A stretch of DNA of 36,805 nt from Actinomycetota bacterium (GCA_013151445.1 JAADIG010000033.1:1-36805), one strand, 5' to 3'. Shown: positions 14,163-23,098, counted from the first letter of the stretch. Notes: generated from the letters alone by a model not told the origin. A program made the numbers and translations.

Positions 14163-16664
14163 CTACTCCGAGAGAACACCGACGAAGAGCGTGATGGATT
14201 GTTCGAACTGAATCTCGGCGCCGGGTGGTGGGTTCGTGACGACGACCTTGCCGGCCGCGATCGGGTCACCCACGACGAAGTCTTGAACGGTCCAGGTCAC
14301 CGCGGCGCCGGTCTCCTCGTTGAAGGCCTCGAGTGCGGCGATCGCATCGGCGAGTGTCTTGCCGGTGAGGTTCGGCAGAGCGGGCAGCTCACCGGAGGCG
14401 ATGTTCACCGTCACGCTCGACCCTTGTTTCACCGTCTCACCAATCTCAGGTTCCGTCAGCAGGACCGTGCCCATTTCCTCGACCGATGGGATCGTGATGA
14501 CCTCCACGTTGAGACCGGCGAGGTGGATCGTGTCGATGATCTCCTGTTCATCGGTGAGCTCGGAGATGTCGGGGATTTCGGTGTTCGGTGTCTTGTAGTA
14601 CGCCGCGGTTCCTTCGGGTCTGAAGAAGTCTTCGACCGGGAGATCCTCCGTGACCCACAACATGAACTGCTTCCAGATCGGAGCTGCGACCGTACCACCG
14701 AAGGCCCGCTTGATGAACTGAGGCTCCTGGGTGGCGTCGTTGAAGATCGTGAATCTCTCCATCTCGATCTGCCCATCCGGATACCCGACCCACACCGCAG
14801 TTGTGTATTGCGGGATGATCCCCATGAACCAGACATCACGGAAGTTCTGTGCCGTTCCGGTCTTGCCAGCCTGCGGGCGGCCGATCTGTGCACGTCTCGC
14901 AGTCCCGATCGACACGACCTTTTCCATCGCCTCGCGGGCGGCTCCGACGAGGGCGGCATCAAGGACCCTCTCCCGTTTCACCTCGTGCTGATAGATCACG
15001 TTGCCGTCGGAGTCTTCGATGCGTTCAATGAGGTAGGTCTCCACCTTCTCGCCGGTGTTGGCGATTGTGGAATAGGCCGAAGCCATCTCAAGTGGTGACA
15101 CACTTTCCACACCTAGTGCAATCGACAACACGGGGTTGAGCGGAGACTTGATGCCGATGCGGTGCGCCATTTCAACAATATTTTCGGGACCGACCTGGAG
15201 TGAAACCTGGGCGTAGACGGTGTTTGTTGAGGAGTAGGTTCCCCGTTCGAGGGTCCTGATGCTGCCCTTGCTTGTGCTTCCGTTGCGAACCGTCCACGTT
15301 GACGACCCGTTGGCGGCACATGGCGAACCACACTCAATGTCGAGGGGTGATGCGTCTGCGAACCAGGAACCGAGTGTGATAGGTCGTCCGTCCTTCGAAC
15401 CCTGTTCGAGGGCCGTGAGCAAAGCGATGGGCTTGAACGCCGACCCGGCCTGGCGCCGACCCTCGCGGGCAAGGTCGTAGGTACGCTCACCAGCCTCAAA
15501 GTTCTCGCCAAATGTGAGTCCCGACGACATCACGCGTACCGCACCCGTTGCGTTGTCGATCATGGCAATGGCCCCGGTCGGACCAGATGTGTCGCGGAAC
15601 GTAGAGAGCAGCAGCCGATTCGCTTCCTGTTGCATCTTGTTGTTGACGGTGACGAAGATTTTGAGCCCACCACCGCCTTCGCAGTCAGCAGCCGAGGCTG
15701 CGCATCCGAACATCGCCCGTTTGCGCTCCGAGTACGTTTCGCCAAGTCCGTACTTCGCAGACGACAGCACCTCTTCCCTCGCAGCAATAATGACTCGTGG
15801 GGAGATTTCGTCGAAACCCTTGTGGGGGATCGGGTCAAGAGGCTCGGCTTTCGCAGCCTCTCCCTCGGCGGCCGTGATGAACCCGTTGTCCACCATCTCA
15901 TCGATGATGCGATCCCTGGCGGGAATCACGTCGTCGGGATTGTCACGGAGGTTGTAGAGCGACGGGTTCCGGATGGGTGTGACGATTGATGCCGCCTCGG
16001 CGATCGAGAGTTGGCTGAGAGGCTTGCCGTAATACTCCTGAGAAGCCGCCGCGATCCCGTAGGCATTCTCACCGTAGAAGTTGAAGTTGAGGTAGAACTC
16101 AAGGATCTGATCCTTGGTGTAGCGGCGCTCCAGCTCGCCGGCGACGAGAGCCTCGCACACCTTGCGTTCGAGCGTAAGTTCGTCGGTGAGGAAGTTCTTC
16201 TTGACGGTCTGCTGGGTGATCGTCGACCCACCTCCACCATCGAGGTTGCCGGAGGTCGCAACGGTCAGGACGCTGCGCAGGATGGAGGCGTAGTCGATGC
16301 CGTTGTGGTTATAGAAGTCAGCATCCTCGGCCGAAAGGACAGTATTGATGACGAGGTCCGGCACTTCTGAGAGTGGGACCGGCTGGCTGTTGCGTTCGGT
16401 GAGTGTTCCCAACAGCACATTGTCCTGCGTGTATACCTCAGACAATCGACCAAGGTCGGGGAAGTCCAGCGCAAGGTTCTGGTAGTCACAGAAGTACTGG
16501 TCCTCAACAGTCTTGAATGTCCCGAACGCGGCGTTCGAACCGAGGAACAGGAAAAGGCCAAGCCACGTCGATGCGAGGATCGCCGTGGTGGCCAGAAGAG
16601 CTGCTGAGGTAAGTCGTTTGCCGCGACGATCGCGTCGCTCGACTTGTTGAATGCTTGGTTCCAT
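14163..16664 (-). CDS. ponA: class A penicillin-binding protein with two PASTA repeats
   Basis: An 833-residue bifunctional peptidoglycan synthase. A cytoplasmic basic start is followed by a membrane anchor at about 18-42. The glycosyltransferase 51 domain (about 75-270) carries the catalytic Glu113 in [12 protein letters not shown] and [10 protein letters not shown] at 147-157. The transpeptidase domain (about 335-680) has SAFK with Ser408 and Lys411, STN at 479-481 and KTG at 601-603. Two PASTA repeats follow at about 697-765 and 766-833. A Gly-rich insert with two cysteines (321 and 328) precedes the transpeptidase. ATG 16664 is chosen because the longer frame would run into the divergent mutase gene. 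PASTA modules typically bind muropeptide or beta-lactam-like ligands. The gene opens a minus-strand run with the LON-domain gene next. Confidence 0.94.
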   Translation of the reverse strand: MEPSIQQVERRDRRGKRLTSAALLATTAILASTWLGLFLFLGSNAAFGTFKTVEDQYFCDYQNLALDFPDLGRLSEVYTQDNVLLGTLTERNSQPVPLSEVPDLVINTVLSAEDADFYNHNGIDYASILRSVLTVATSGNLDGGGGSTITQQTVKKNFLTDELTLERKVCEALVAGELERRYTKDQILEFYLNFNFYGENAYGIAAASQEYYGKPLSQLSIAEAASIVTPIRNPSLYNLRDNPDDVIPARDRIIDEMVDNGFITAAEGEAAKAEPLDPIPHKGFDEISPRVIIAAREEVLSSAKYGLGETYSERKRAMFGCAASAADCEGGGGLKIFVTVNNKMQQEANRLLLSTFRDTSGPTGAIAMIDNATGAVRVMSSGLTFGENFEAGERTYDLAREGRRQAGSAFKPIALLTALEQGSKDGRPITLGSWFADASPLDIECGSPCAANGSSTWTVRNGSTSKGSIRTLERGTYSSTNTVYAQVSLQVGPENIVEMAHRIGIKSPLNPVLSIALGVESVSPLEMASAYSTIANTGEKVETYLIERIEDSDGNVIYQHEVKRERVLDAALVGAAREAMEKVVSIGTARRAQIGRPQAGKTGTAQNFRDVWFMGIIPQYTTAVWVGYPDGQIEMERFTIFNDATQEPQFIKRAFGGTVAAPIWKQFMLWVTEDLPVEDFFRPEGTAAYYKTPNTEIPDISELTDEQEIIDTIHLAGLNVEVITIPSVEEMGTVLLTEPEIGETVKQGSSVTVNIASGELPALPNLTGKTLADAIAALEAFNEETGAAVTWTVQDFVVGDPIAAGKVVVTNPPPGAEIQFEQSITLFVGVLSE

Positions 16665-16698
16665 GGTTCTGTCAGTAAGACGGTTTTTGGTCCGAAAT

Positions 16699-16723
16699 GG
16701 TTCCGATGCGTACCATCGGTACC
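16699..16723. promoter_or_regulatory. inverted repeat between divergent ponA and mutase genes
   Basis: GGTTCCGATG and CATCGGTACC pair over ten positions with one mismatch around CGTAC. It lies in the 79-base gap between the two divergent starts and could be a shared operator. No strong -35/-10 pair was found for either direction here. Confidence 0.3.
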
Positions 16724-16743
16724 GAACTGGAGGCATGTTAGGT

Positions 16744-18333
16744 ATGTCTGGGAAAGAACCGGATGTTTTGCGCTCAACGAGCGGCATCCCAATACAGGCC
16801 GTCTACGACGAGTCGGCGCTTGCCGGATGGGATGCGGCCGCCCAAATTGGGGAGCCGGGGGAGTACCCGTACACCCGTGGACCATATCGGTCGATGTACC
16901 GCGGGCGTCGGTGGACCATGCGCCAGTACGCTGGATTCGGATCGGCAGCGGCGACCAACGCGCGATTCAAGGGGCTTCTTGAGGCAGGGCAGACCGGTCT
17001 TTCGGTTGCGTTCGATCTCCCGACACAGATGGGTATCGATTCAGATCACGCCCTCGCACGCGGCGAGGTCGGCAAGGTCGGGGTCGCGATTGACTCGATA
17101 GAGGACATGCGGGCATTGTTCGCCGGCATCCCGCTCGGTTCCGTGAGCACGTCGATGACGATCAACGCCACGGCACCAATGTTGTTGTTGCTTTACCAAC
17201 TTGTTGCCGAGGAGCAGGGTGTCCCAACCAGCGAGATTCGCGGCACGGTGCAAAACGACATTCTCAAGGAATACATCGCCCGGGGCACATACATTTTCCC
17301 GGTGGCACCCTCGATGCGCCTCGTCACCGACGTGTTTGCGTATTGCAACACCAACCTGCCCGCATGGAACACGATATCGATATCGGGCTACCACATACGC
17401 GAGGCGGGTTCCACTGCCGCTCAGGAGCTTGCCTTCACCATCGCGAACGGTCTCGCCTACGTCGAAGCTGCGATCGAGGCCGGACTCGACGTCGACGAGT
17501 TCGCGTCACGGCTCTCCTTCTTCTGGAACAGTCACAACAACCTTTTCGAAGAGGTTGCGAAGTTCCGTGCGGCACGAAGAATGTGGGCGCACCTGATGAG
17601 GGAGCGCATCGGAGCCGCCGACCCGGCATCGTGGCGTATGCGTTTCCACACTCAGACCGCGGGTTCGACACTCACCGCTCAGCAACCACTTGTCAACATC
17701 GTGCGTACGACAGTGCAAGCCCTCGCGGGTGTGCTCGGGGGAACCCAGTCTCTTCACACCAATGCGTTCGATGAAGCATTGGGTCTCCCCACGGAGCTTT
17801 CCGCAATGGTTGCATTGCGCACTCAGCAGGTCCTTGGCTACGAATCTGGAATTGCCGACACGGTTGATCCACTTGCTGGTTCCTATTTCATGGAGTCGAT
17901 GACGGATGCGATTGAAGAAAAGGCGTACTCCCTCATCGCCCAGATCGACGAGCGGGGTGGTGCGGTCCAGGCCATTACGGAGGGTTTCCCCCAGCGTGAG
18001 ATCGAGGACGCCGCCTACGCGACTGCTCGAGCTCAAGACGCAGGCGAGCAGATCGTGGTAGGCGTGAATGAATTTACCGTCACTGATGAGGAACCGATCG
18101 ACATTCTGCACATCGATCCTCACATTGAAACTGACCAGGTCAATGGGTTGCTCGCCCTCCGAGAAGATCGCGACAGCGACGCTGTTGCCAAAGCTCTTGC
18201 GGACGTGAGGCGTGTTGCGCGCTCAGATGCAAACCTCATGGCTTCGCTGAAAGTGGCGCTCGCCGCGTCCGCAACCGTTGGGGAAGTATCCGACGTGTTA
18301 CGGGACGTGTTCGGCGTCTACCGCCCGATGTAG
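16744..18333 (+). CDS. mutA: methylmalonyl-CoA mutase, catalytic chain without B12-binding domain
   Basis: A 529-residue TIM-barrel mutase chain of the type that needs a separate cobalamin-binding subunit; the usual C-terminal B12 domain (DxHxxG) is absent, the protein ending FGVYRPM. It opens with [11 protein letters not shown] and [27 protein letters not shown]. Two positions separate methylmalonyl- from isobutyryl-CoA mutases: the equivalents of Tyr89 and Arg207 of the Propionibacterium enzyme. Here they are Tyr62 (RQYAGF) and Arg180 (EYIARGTY), with the same 118-residue spacing, so methylmalonyl-CoA is the favoured substrate. ATG 16744 is preceded by GGAGG with ten bases spacing; ATG 16735 would leave one base. 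The carboxylase genes in the window could supply methylmalonyl-CoA. Overall layout also resembles IcmA-type chains. Confidence 0.87.
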   Translation: MSGKEPDVLRSTSGIPIQAVYDESALAGWDAAAQIGEPGEYPYTRGPYRSMYRGRRWTMRQYAGFGSAAATNARFKGLLEAGQTGLSVAFDLPTQMGIDSDHALARGEVGKVGVAIDSIEDMRALFAGIPLGSVSTSMTINATAPMLLLLYQLVAEEQGVPTSEIRGTVQNDILKEYIARGTYIFPVAPSMRLVTDVFAYCNTNLPAWNTISISGYHIREAGSTAAQELAFTIANGLAYVEAAIEAGLDVDEFASRLSFFWNSHNNLFEEVAKFRAARRMWAHLMRERIGAADPASWRMRFHTQTAGSTLTAQQPLVNIVRTTVQALAGVLGGTQSLHTNAFDEALGLPTELSAMVALRTQQVLGYESGIADTVDPLAGSYFMESMTDAIEEKAYSLIAQIDERGGAVQAITEGFPQREIEDAAYATARAQDAGEQIVVGVNEFTVTDEEPIDILHIDPHIETDQVNGLLALREDRDSDAVAKALADVRRVARSDANLMASLKVALAASATVGEVSDVLRDVFGVYRPM

Positions 18334-18361
18334 TAGTGCACTCATCCACAACCTGATCCTT

Positions 18362-18390
18362 TTGACGGTGTCATGCGTGCCGGATAAGGT
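18362..18390 (+). promoter_or_regulatory. sigma-70-type promoter of the lipoprotein gene
   Basis: TTGACG (18362-18367), a 17-base spacer and TAAGGT (18385-18390) make a plausible promoter 46 bases before the ATG at 18436. A GGAGGAG ribosome binding site follows near 18422-18428. This suggests the lipoprotein gene is transcribed independently of the mutase gene. Confidence 0.5.
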
Positions 18391-18435
18391 CGCGCATCCA
18401 GTTGGTTCTTCACTCGTCTTCCGGAGGAGATTCCG

Positions 18436-18840
18436 ATGAATGCAACAAAATTGATTGTCGCTGTCGCGTTCGCAGTTGTGGTGTCGGCCTGTGGGACTTC
18501 GGAATCCGAGTCCTCTTCGTCTATCCCAACCACGGTCGCTCTAGCAACGACCTCCACCACAGTGGGATCGACGGCGAGCGGGTCGCGCGATGTGGGTTTT
18601 GAGCTACTCGATGTGTGTCTTGGTGCAATAACCAAAACCGCGGCGGACGTTGATCTCGAGGATCCCGAGGTGGACGCCCTCCTCGCGGACGTCTTCGTTG
18701 ACGGTCTCCCGAGCGAATGCGACCTTCTCGATACGACTTCTCCGGAGGACTTCGGTCTTACCCAGGATGAGGTCGCAGCGAGACTTGAAGCCGAGCTCCC
18801 GGCCCGACTGCTGGAGTTCTTGTTGAGTCCCGTCGAGTGA
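18436..18840 (+). CDS. small lipoprotein of unknown function, 134 aa
   Basis: The first 19 residues form a lipoprotein signal peptide with lipobox VSAC (Cys19), then a Ser/Thr-rich spacer (SESESSSSIPTTVALATTSTT) typical of a tether in the cell envelope. The remainder (about 50-134) is acidic and helical: FELLDVCLGAITKTAADVDLEDPEV and LTQDEVAARLEAELPARLLEFL, with two further cysteines (Cys61 and Cys95) that could form a disulfide outside the cell. No family recognised. ATG 18436 follows GGAGGAG by seven bases. It stands between the mutase and a flavoprotein gene with its own apparent promoter. Confidence 0.8.
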   Translation: MNATKLIVAVAFAVVVSACGTSESESSSSIPTTVALATTSTTVGSTASGSRDVGFELLDVCLGAITKTAADVDLEDPEVDALLADVFVDGLPSECDLLDTTSPEDFGLTQDEVAARLEAELPARLLEFLLSPVE

Positions 18841-18923
18841 GCCTTCAGCTTCGTGTCCGACAACCCGTCAAACGGGGTACGGCCACCGATCGGCCGGAAA
18901 CCTAGCAGCTGCGGAGCATTCGA

Positions 18924-18955
18924 TCTGAGGCCTGTTGATGCCTAGTCTGAGGCCT
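18924..18955 (+). promoter_or_regulatory. 10-bp direct repeat upstream of the flavoprotein gene
   Basis: TCTGAGGCCT occurs at 18924-18933 and again at 18946-18955. The centre-to-centre distance is 22 bases, about two DNA turns, so both copies face the same side of the helix. Each contains the palindrome AGGCCT. The second copy ends 20 bases before the preferred GTG start at 18976. This is a reasonable candidate operator for a regulator binding as tandem protomers. Confidence 0.4.
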
Positions 18956-18975
18956 CTCGGATCGTGAGGAAACCT

Positions 18976-20337
18976 GTGCAGAATCACAATGACACGCGGC
19001 TACTTGTGATTGGCGGTGGCCCGGCTGGTCATTCGGCGGCCACCGTTGCCGCCACTATCGGAGCTCAGGTCACCGTTATCGAGGACAAGGTGATTGGCGG
19101 TGCCGCCCACCTATGGGACTGCATCCCTTCCAAGGCGATGGTGGCCAGCTCGATGCGGATTTCAGCGATCCGCAATGCGGGGCGTCTCGGAATTGACGAG
19201 GTTGGTCCGGTTCATCTCGACATGGGCGTTCTGTCTGCCCATCTCCACTCGATCTCGTCAAAGATTGAATCCAGCATGGTGGACCTGCTCGACTCCCAAG
19301 GGGTGGAGATGATTCGCGGGCACGGCCGCTTGACGGGTCTCAACACTGCGGTCGCCGAGACGGATGACGGCGACATCGAAATCGAGTTCGACAAGGTGCT
19401 GTTGTCTACTGGTTCGCGGCCCTGGGTACCGGATTGGGCCACCCCCGATGAGCGGATCTTTACGACCCGCGAGGTGTACTCGCTTCCCGAACTCCCCGAA
19501 CACGTTGTGGTGGTGGGCTCCGGGGTGACCGGGGTCGAGATGGTGCACATTTTCTCCAGTCTGGGTTCGAAGGTCACCCTGCTGGTCAGTCGACACCACG
19601 TACTGCCACATCGCGATGCCGAGGTCGCCATGGTCCTGGAAGACTCGTTTCTTGAGCGCGGGGTTGCGTTGCTCAAGGGCAGTCGTGCATCCGGCGTTGA
19701 AAGAACCGCAGGTGGAGTAGTGGTGCACACCGAGGACGGTCGATCGATCGAGGCATCGCACTGCCTTCTTGCCGTCGGGTCGGCACCAAACTCTGAGAAT
19801 CTTGGACTCGAGACGGCAGGCATTGAGACATCTCGTGGGTACATTCCCGTCAACGAGTACAACGTAACCAACGTTGCGCATATCTACGCCGCTGGCGATG
19901 TCTGCGGCGAACTCCCCCTTTCGTCGGTAGCGACCATGCAAGGGCGCAAAATCGCCCGACACCTGCTCGGTCACGATGTCGCACCTCTCGATTACCGCAA
20001 GGTGGCGCAAGCCATTTTCACCGAGCCGGAAATCGCATCGGTCGGTCTAGAAGAGGTTCACGCTGCAAGCGAGGGACGCAAGGTGCGGATCACCAAGGTT
20101 CCGCTTGCGGCCAATCCTCGGGCGCTGATCCAGGGTAACGCCCACGGTTTTGTGAAGGTGATTTCCGACCCGGCTACCCGGATCGTGCTCGGTGGAACGG
20201 TCGTTGGTCATCACGCCAGCGAGCTTATCGCTCCAATCGCCCTGGCAGTGACCGCACATCTCCGGGTTGATGTGCTGCTCGAAACCTTGATGGTGCATCC
20301 GTCTCTCGTGGAGAGCATTGCCGAAGCCGCCGAGTAG
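18976..20337 (+). CDS. FAD-dependent disulfide-reductase family protein lacking the first redox cysteine (LpdA/quinone reductase-like)
   Basis: A 453-residue flavoprotein with FAD motif GGGPAGHSAA (13-22), NAD(P) motif GSGVTGVEM, AAGDV FAD contact and a C-terminal dimerisation domain ending VHPSLVESIAEAAE. The redox-active segment reads GGAAHLWDCIPSK: the second cysteine remains (Cys49) but the first is Ala44, so the CXXXXC disulfide cannot form and dihydrolipoamide dehydrogenase activity is not expected. The C-terminal His-x4-Glu pair is retained. The mycobacterial LpdA protein (Rv3303c) is a family member with an altered redox site that reduces quinones; that is the closest analogy I know. 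GTG 18976 is preferred because AGGAAA lies five bases before it; GTG 18964 would add four residues. Confidence 0.85.
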   Translation: MQNHNDTRLLVIGGGPAGHSAATVAATIGAQVTVIEDKVIGGAAHLWDCIPSKAMVASSMRISAIRNAGRLGIDEVGPVHLDMGVLSAHLHSISSKIESSMVDLLDSQGVEMIRGHGRLTGLNTAVAETDDGDIEIEFDKVLLSTGSRPWVPDWATPDERIFTTREVYSLPELPEHVVVVGSGVTGVEMVHIFSSLGSKVTLLVSRHHVLPHRDAEVAMVLEDSFLERGVALLKGSRASGVERTAGGVVVHTEDGRSIEASHCLLAVGSAPNSENLGLETAGIETSRGYIPVNEYNVTNVAHIYAAGDVCGELPLSSVATMQGRKIARHLLGHDVAPLDYRKVAQAIFTEPEIASVGLEEVHAASEGRKVRITKVPLAANPRALIQGNAHGFVKVISDPATRIVLGGTVVGHHASELIAPIALAVTAHLRVDVLLETLMVHPSLVESIAEAAE

Positions 20338-20353
20338 ACGCCCGACGAGGCAC

Positions 20354-20394
20354 CACTTTGTGTGTTGACGCTTTCCGTCACCTCTGTGTACTCT
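20354..20394 (+). promoter_or_regulatory. array promoter 1
   Basis: CACTTTGTGTG (a degenerate CACT-N3-AGTG, 20354-20364) directly abuts the -35 TTGACG (20365-20370); an 18-base spacer leads to the -10 TACTCT (20389-20394). The same layout precedes the other three units. An imperfect inverted repeat (CTCC...GGGAG) overlaps the expected transcription start. Confidence 0.75.
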
Positions 20395-20452
20395 CCGCAG
20401 TCGCGGGAGCGCGCTGCTTCCGGTGTTGTGATTGAAAAGGTAGGGAGCACCA

Positions 20453-21094
20453 ATGAGTGATGCGCGTAACGATGCGAGCGATCAGGTCGAAGCCGAGGGT
20501 TCTGGTCGTCGGGAGTTTTTGAAGAAGGCGGGGAAGATCGCGTTTGTGGTTCCCGCAATTCAGGTGTTGTCGATGACACCAGCCGGGGCGCAGTCGAATG
20601 GTTCGGTGGTGACGACGTCGATGCCACCGGGGTCGACGATGCCGCCGACAAGTACGACGTCCTCGACGACTTCCAGCACGACGTCTTCAACGACGAGTTC
20701 AACCACAACCAGTTCAACGACGACGACGACGGAAGTGCCGTGCAACGAAGTTCGCTACCGAGTCAAGGGCAACTTTTTGTCCGACGTGGTGACGTGGACG
20801 ACGGGTGTGGAATCCGGAGACTGCCTCACCGATCCGAGCGATTGGGATTCTGAAGCCATGGGCGATGCGGTCGGAGTGACCATCGATGCGACCATTACTG
20901 GTCCCGGAGTTGCGTCCCTGGTGCGCGTACGAGCGCCAGAGGGCTGCTGGTTCGACATTGTCGCCGGGAAACTCCTGAATCCGAGTTCCTCGCTGTGTCG
21001 GACGAATGAGAGCGGATCGGACTTTGTCGTTATGGCCGCGGGCGCCAACGGTGCAATCACCCAGGTCGAAGCGATCCTGGTCTGCTGCGAGTAG
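20453..21094 (+). CDS. Tat-exported six-cysteine protein, array copy 1 (intact)
   Basis: A 213-residue protein. Residues 1-18 are an acidic N-terminus. GRREFLKKAG (18-27) matches the twin-arginine consensus with Arg19-Arg20, followed by a hydrophobic stretch and PAGAQS (43-48), a likely signal peptidase site. A low-complexity Thr/Ser/Pro linker runs from about 50 to 93. The C-terminal domain (94-213) has six cysteines at 97, 124, 165, 182, 211 and 212, the last two almost at the end (VEAILVCCE), and shared motifs RYRVK, W-T-T-G-V, DCLTD and W-D. Tat export suggests folding, perhaps with cofactor or disulfides, before or during export. I do not recognise the domain. ATG 20453 follows TAGGGAG. 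This is the only copy with leader and domain in one frame. Confidence 0.88.
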   Translation: MSDARNDASDQVEAEGSGRREFLKKAGKIAFVVPAIQVLSMTPAGAQSNGSVVTTSMPPGSTMPPTSTTSSTTSSTTSSTTSSTTTSSTTTTTEVPCNEVRYRVKGNFLSDVVTWTTGVESGDCLTDPSDWDSEAMGDAVGVTIDATITGPGVASLVRVRAPEGCWFDIVAGKLLNPSSSLCRTNESGSDFVVMAAGANGAITQVEAILVCCE

Positions 21095-21226
21095 CAACTG
21101 CGCGGCGATCGGACCGTTCCTTCCCCGTAGTGCAGAGACCGTTGGTCGCGCTCGGAACTGACGGTGGGTCCGCGATATCAGAGTGCGTTGGCGGATCGAC
21201 GGCAAGAACGAGCCTCCAATAAGTAC

Positions 21227-21283
21227 CACTGTGAGTGTTGACGCTTTCGGTGGTCGGCTGGTACTGTCTCGCCGTCTGGCGAG
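21227..21283 (+). promoter_or_regulatory. array promoter 2 with start-site palindrome
   Basis: CACTGTGAGTG (21227-21237) abuts TTGACG (21238-21243); after 18 bases comes TACTGT (21262-21267). Immediately after the -10 lies the perfect palindrome CTCGCC-GTCT-GGCGAG (21268-21283), which would cover the transcription start and could serve as an operator or a 5'-end RNA hairpin. Confidence 0.75.
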
Positions 21284-21328
21284 AGGGCTTTCGTCTGGGC
21301 TCAAGATCAACAAAGGTAGGAAACACAT

Positions 21329-22008
21329 ATGGGTGATGGGTATCGCGACGTAGATGGTCAGCTTGATGGCCAAGTCGATGGTCAGGGTTCTGGGCGTCGG
21401 GAGTTTTTGAAAAAGGCGGGGAAGATCGCGTTCGTGGTTCCCGCAATCCAGTTCTTGTCAATGGCGCCTGCCGGAGCGCAGTCGAACGGTTCGGTGGTCT
21501 CCACGTCAATGCCACCACGATGCCGCCGACGAGCTCTACATCCAGTACGAGCTCGTCGACGACTTCAAGTAGCACGTCGTCCACCACATCTTCCACGACG
21601 AGTTCGACAACGTCATCTACCACATCTTCCACGACCACGACCACCGAGGCCCCCTGCGATGGCATCCGATATCGTGTTAAGGCCGTCTGGGATGCGGATC
21701 AAGGCGCTCTGGTGTGGACAACCGGCGTCGAGGATGATGACTGTATTACAGACTCGAGCCTGTGGGACTCTGAGGCTGTTGGCAGCGCAATTGGATTCAC
21801 TTTCAACGCTAACCAAACCAGTCCATCGGGTGTGGTTTCTGCGTTCATACGCGCACCCGAGGATTGCGAAATCGATCTCATGGGCATTACGTACCTGGAC
21901 AGGCCATGTCAGGTATTCACGATCGGCGGCCCGATCACGTCTTTCGCCAACGCCAACCCGCCGCTCGTTCAGTTTGAGGCAATAGTCGTCTGCTGTGACA
22001 CGGTCTAG
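21329..22008 (+). pseudogene. Tat-exported six-cysteine protein, array copy 2, frameshifted
   Basis: The leader frame from ATG 21329 encodes an acidic start with DGQ-type repeats (VDGQLDGQVDGQ), SGRREFLKKAGKIAFVV and PAGAQSNGSVVSTSMPP. Compared with copy 1, seven bases (GGGGTCG) are missing between 21516 and 21517. After that point the linker (TSSTSSTSSSTT) and the cysteine domain lie in the -1 frame, ending VVCCDTV at 22008. The domain keeps all six cysteines and the RYRVK, WTTGVE, DCITD and LWDSE motifs, with no internal stop. As read, the leader frame continues into an Arg/Pro-rich nonsense stretch to 21985. This is either a recently broken gene, a switched-off variant or a sequence error; conservation of both parts argues against old decay. 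Confidence 0.8.
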
Positions 22009-22106
22009 TTGGTTCGACAGCGGAAATAGTTCGGCTCCGTGCCTCGACCGGCCGCTCGAACTGGGGGTCACCGGAGCGGTGAATAGGTTCGTAACTCCAC
22101 TATTGC

Positions 22107-22163
22107 CACTGAGAGTGTTGACGTTTTCGGTGGTCGGCCAGTACTGTCTCGCCGTCTGGCGAG
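22107..22163 (+). promoter_or_regulatory. array promoter 3 with start-site palindrome
   Basis: CACTGAGAGTG (22107-22117), TTGACG (22118-22123), an 18-base spacer, TACTGT (22142-22147) and the palindrome CTCGCC-GTCT-GGCGAG (22148-22163) repeat the arrangement of promoter 2 almost base for base. Confidence 0.75.
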
Positions 22164-22208
22164 AGGGCGTTCGTCTGGACTCAAGATCAACAGAGGTAGG
22201 AAACACAC

Positions 22209-22855
22209 ATGGGTGGTGGGGTTCGTGACGTAGATGGTCAGCTTGATGGCCAAGTCGATGGTGAGGGTTCTGGGCGTCGGGAGTTTTTGAAGAAGGCGGG
22301 GAAGATCGCGTTTGTGGTTCCCGCGATTCAGGTGTTGTCGATGGCGCCAGCGGGGGCGCAGTCGATTCGGTGGTCTCCACGTCAATGCCACCGGGGTCGA
22401 CGATGCCACCGACATCTTCCACATCTACGTCGTCTACGACTTCGAGCACCACCTCGCCGACCACATCAAGTACGACCAGTTCGACGACGTCGACGACCGA
22501 GGCGCCATGTGAAGAGATACGCTACCGCGTCAAGGCCGATTGGGACTCCGATTCGGCTCAGATGGTTTGGTCCTCTGAAGTCCTCGCAGGTGACTGTTTG
22601 ACAGATACCAGTGCCTGGGACGAGGCCGTCCTCGGCGACGACCTTGTTGCGTTCGACATATCTGACAGCGATCGCAGCGGGGTCATCTCCGCCACGATAT
22701 CTCTTGCCGACGGTTGTAACTTCGAGTTCGTGCAGCAGCGGCGGTTTGGCGTTGTTACCTGTTCCGGCGGTCCGGTGACCGGGCCGTCAGCCTCGGTGGG
22801 TAACTTGGTACCGCGAATGGCTCATTTTGAGGCGATCATCGTCTGTTGCGAATAG
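22209..22855 (+). pseudogene. Tat-exported six-cysteine protein, array copy 3, frameshifted
   Basis: The leader from ATG 22209 encodes GGGVRDVDGQLDGQVDGEG, then the same SGRREFLKKAGKIAFVV and PAGAQS segment as its neighbours. Relative to copy 1 four bases (ATGG) are missing between 22365 and 22366, right after the AQS codons, so linker and domain continue in the -1 frame (VVSTSMPPGSTMPP onwards), open to 22855. The cysteine domain has the six conserved cysteines, RYRVKADWD, DCLTD, SAWDEA and the terminal AIIVCCE. No ribosome binding site precedes the downstream frame, so separate translation is unlikely. Status is as for copy 2, but the lesion is different in place and size. Confidence 0.8.
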
Positions 22856-22997
22856 TGGTCCGTCTGGCGCCGACGTGCCGAACCTCCGGTGGGATCGGTA
22901 CGCCTACGACGGCATGAGCACGGGTGGCTCCCGCAGCGAACGAGCGGCAATCCGACACAATCGCGGGAAAGACTGTTCCCTGGGTACCATCAATTGC

Positions 22998-23038
22998 CAC
23001 TGTAAGTGTTGACGTTTTGGGTAGTGGGCTGGTACTCT
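22998..23038 (+). promoter_or_regulatory. array promoter 4
   Basis: CACTGTAAGTG (22998-23008) abuts TTGACG (23009-23014); after 18 bases comes TACTCT (23033-23038). The palindrome of units 2 and 3 is not preserved, though CTCTC...GAGAG can still pair around the start site. Confidence 0.75.
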
Positions 23039-23098
23039 CCGTGGTCAGGCGAGAGGGCTTTCGTCTGGACTCAAGATCAATAAAGGTAGGGAGCAACA

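Noticed and set aside
16665-16787. Longer N-terminus for the penicillin-binding protein
   Set aside because: It would extend through the intergenic region into the start of the divergent mutase gene and adds no membrane or conserved segment.
18841-18905. Terminator after the small lipoprotein gene
   Set aside because: Only short imperfect stems (for example CCCG-TCAAA-CGGG, CGGCC..GGCCG) and no T-run follow.
21520-22008. Cysteine-domain frames of copies 2-4 as independent cytoplasmic genes
   Set aside because: No ribosome binding site precedes them, the first residues are linker repeats, and the matching leader lies just upstream in another frame; frameshifted two-part genes explain them better.
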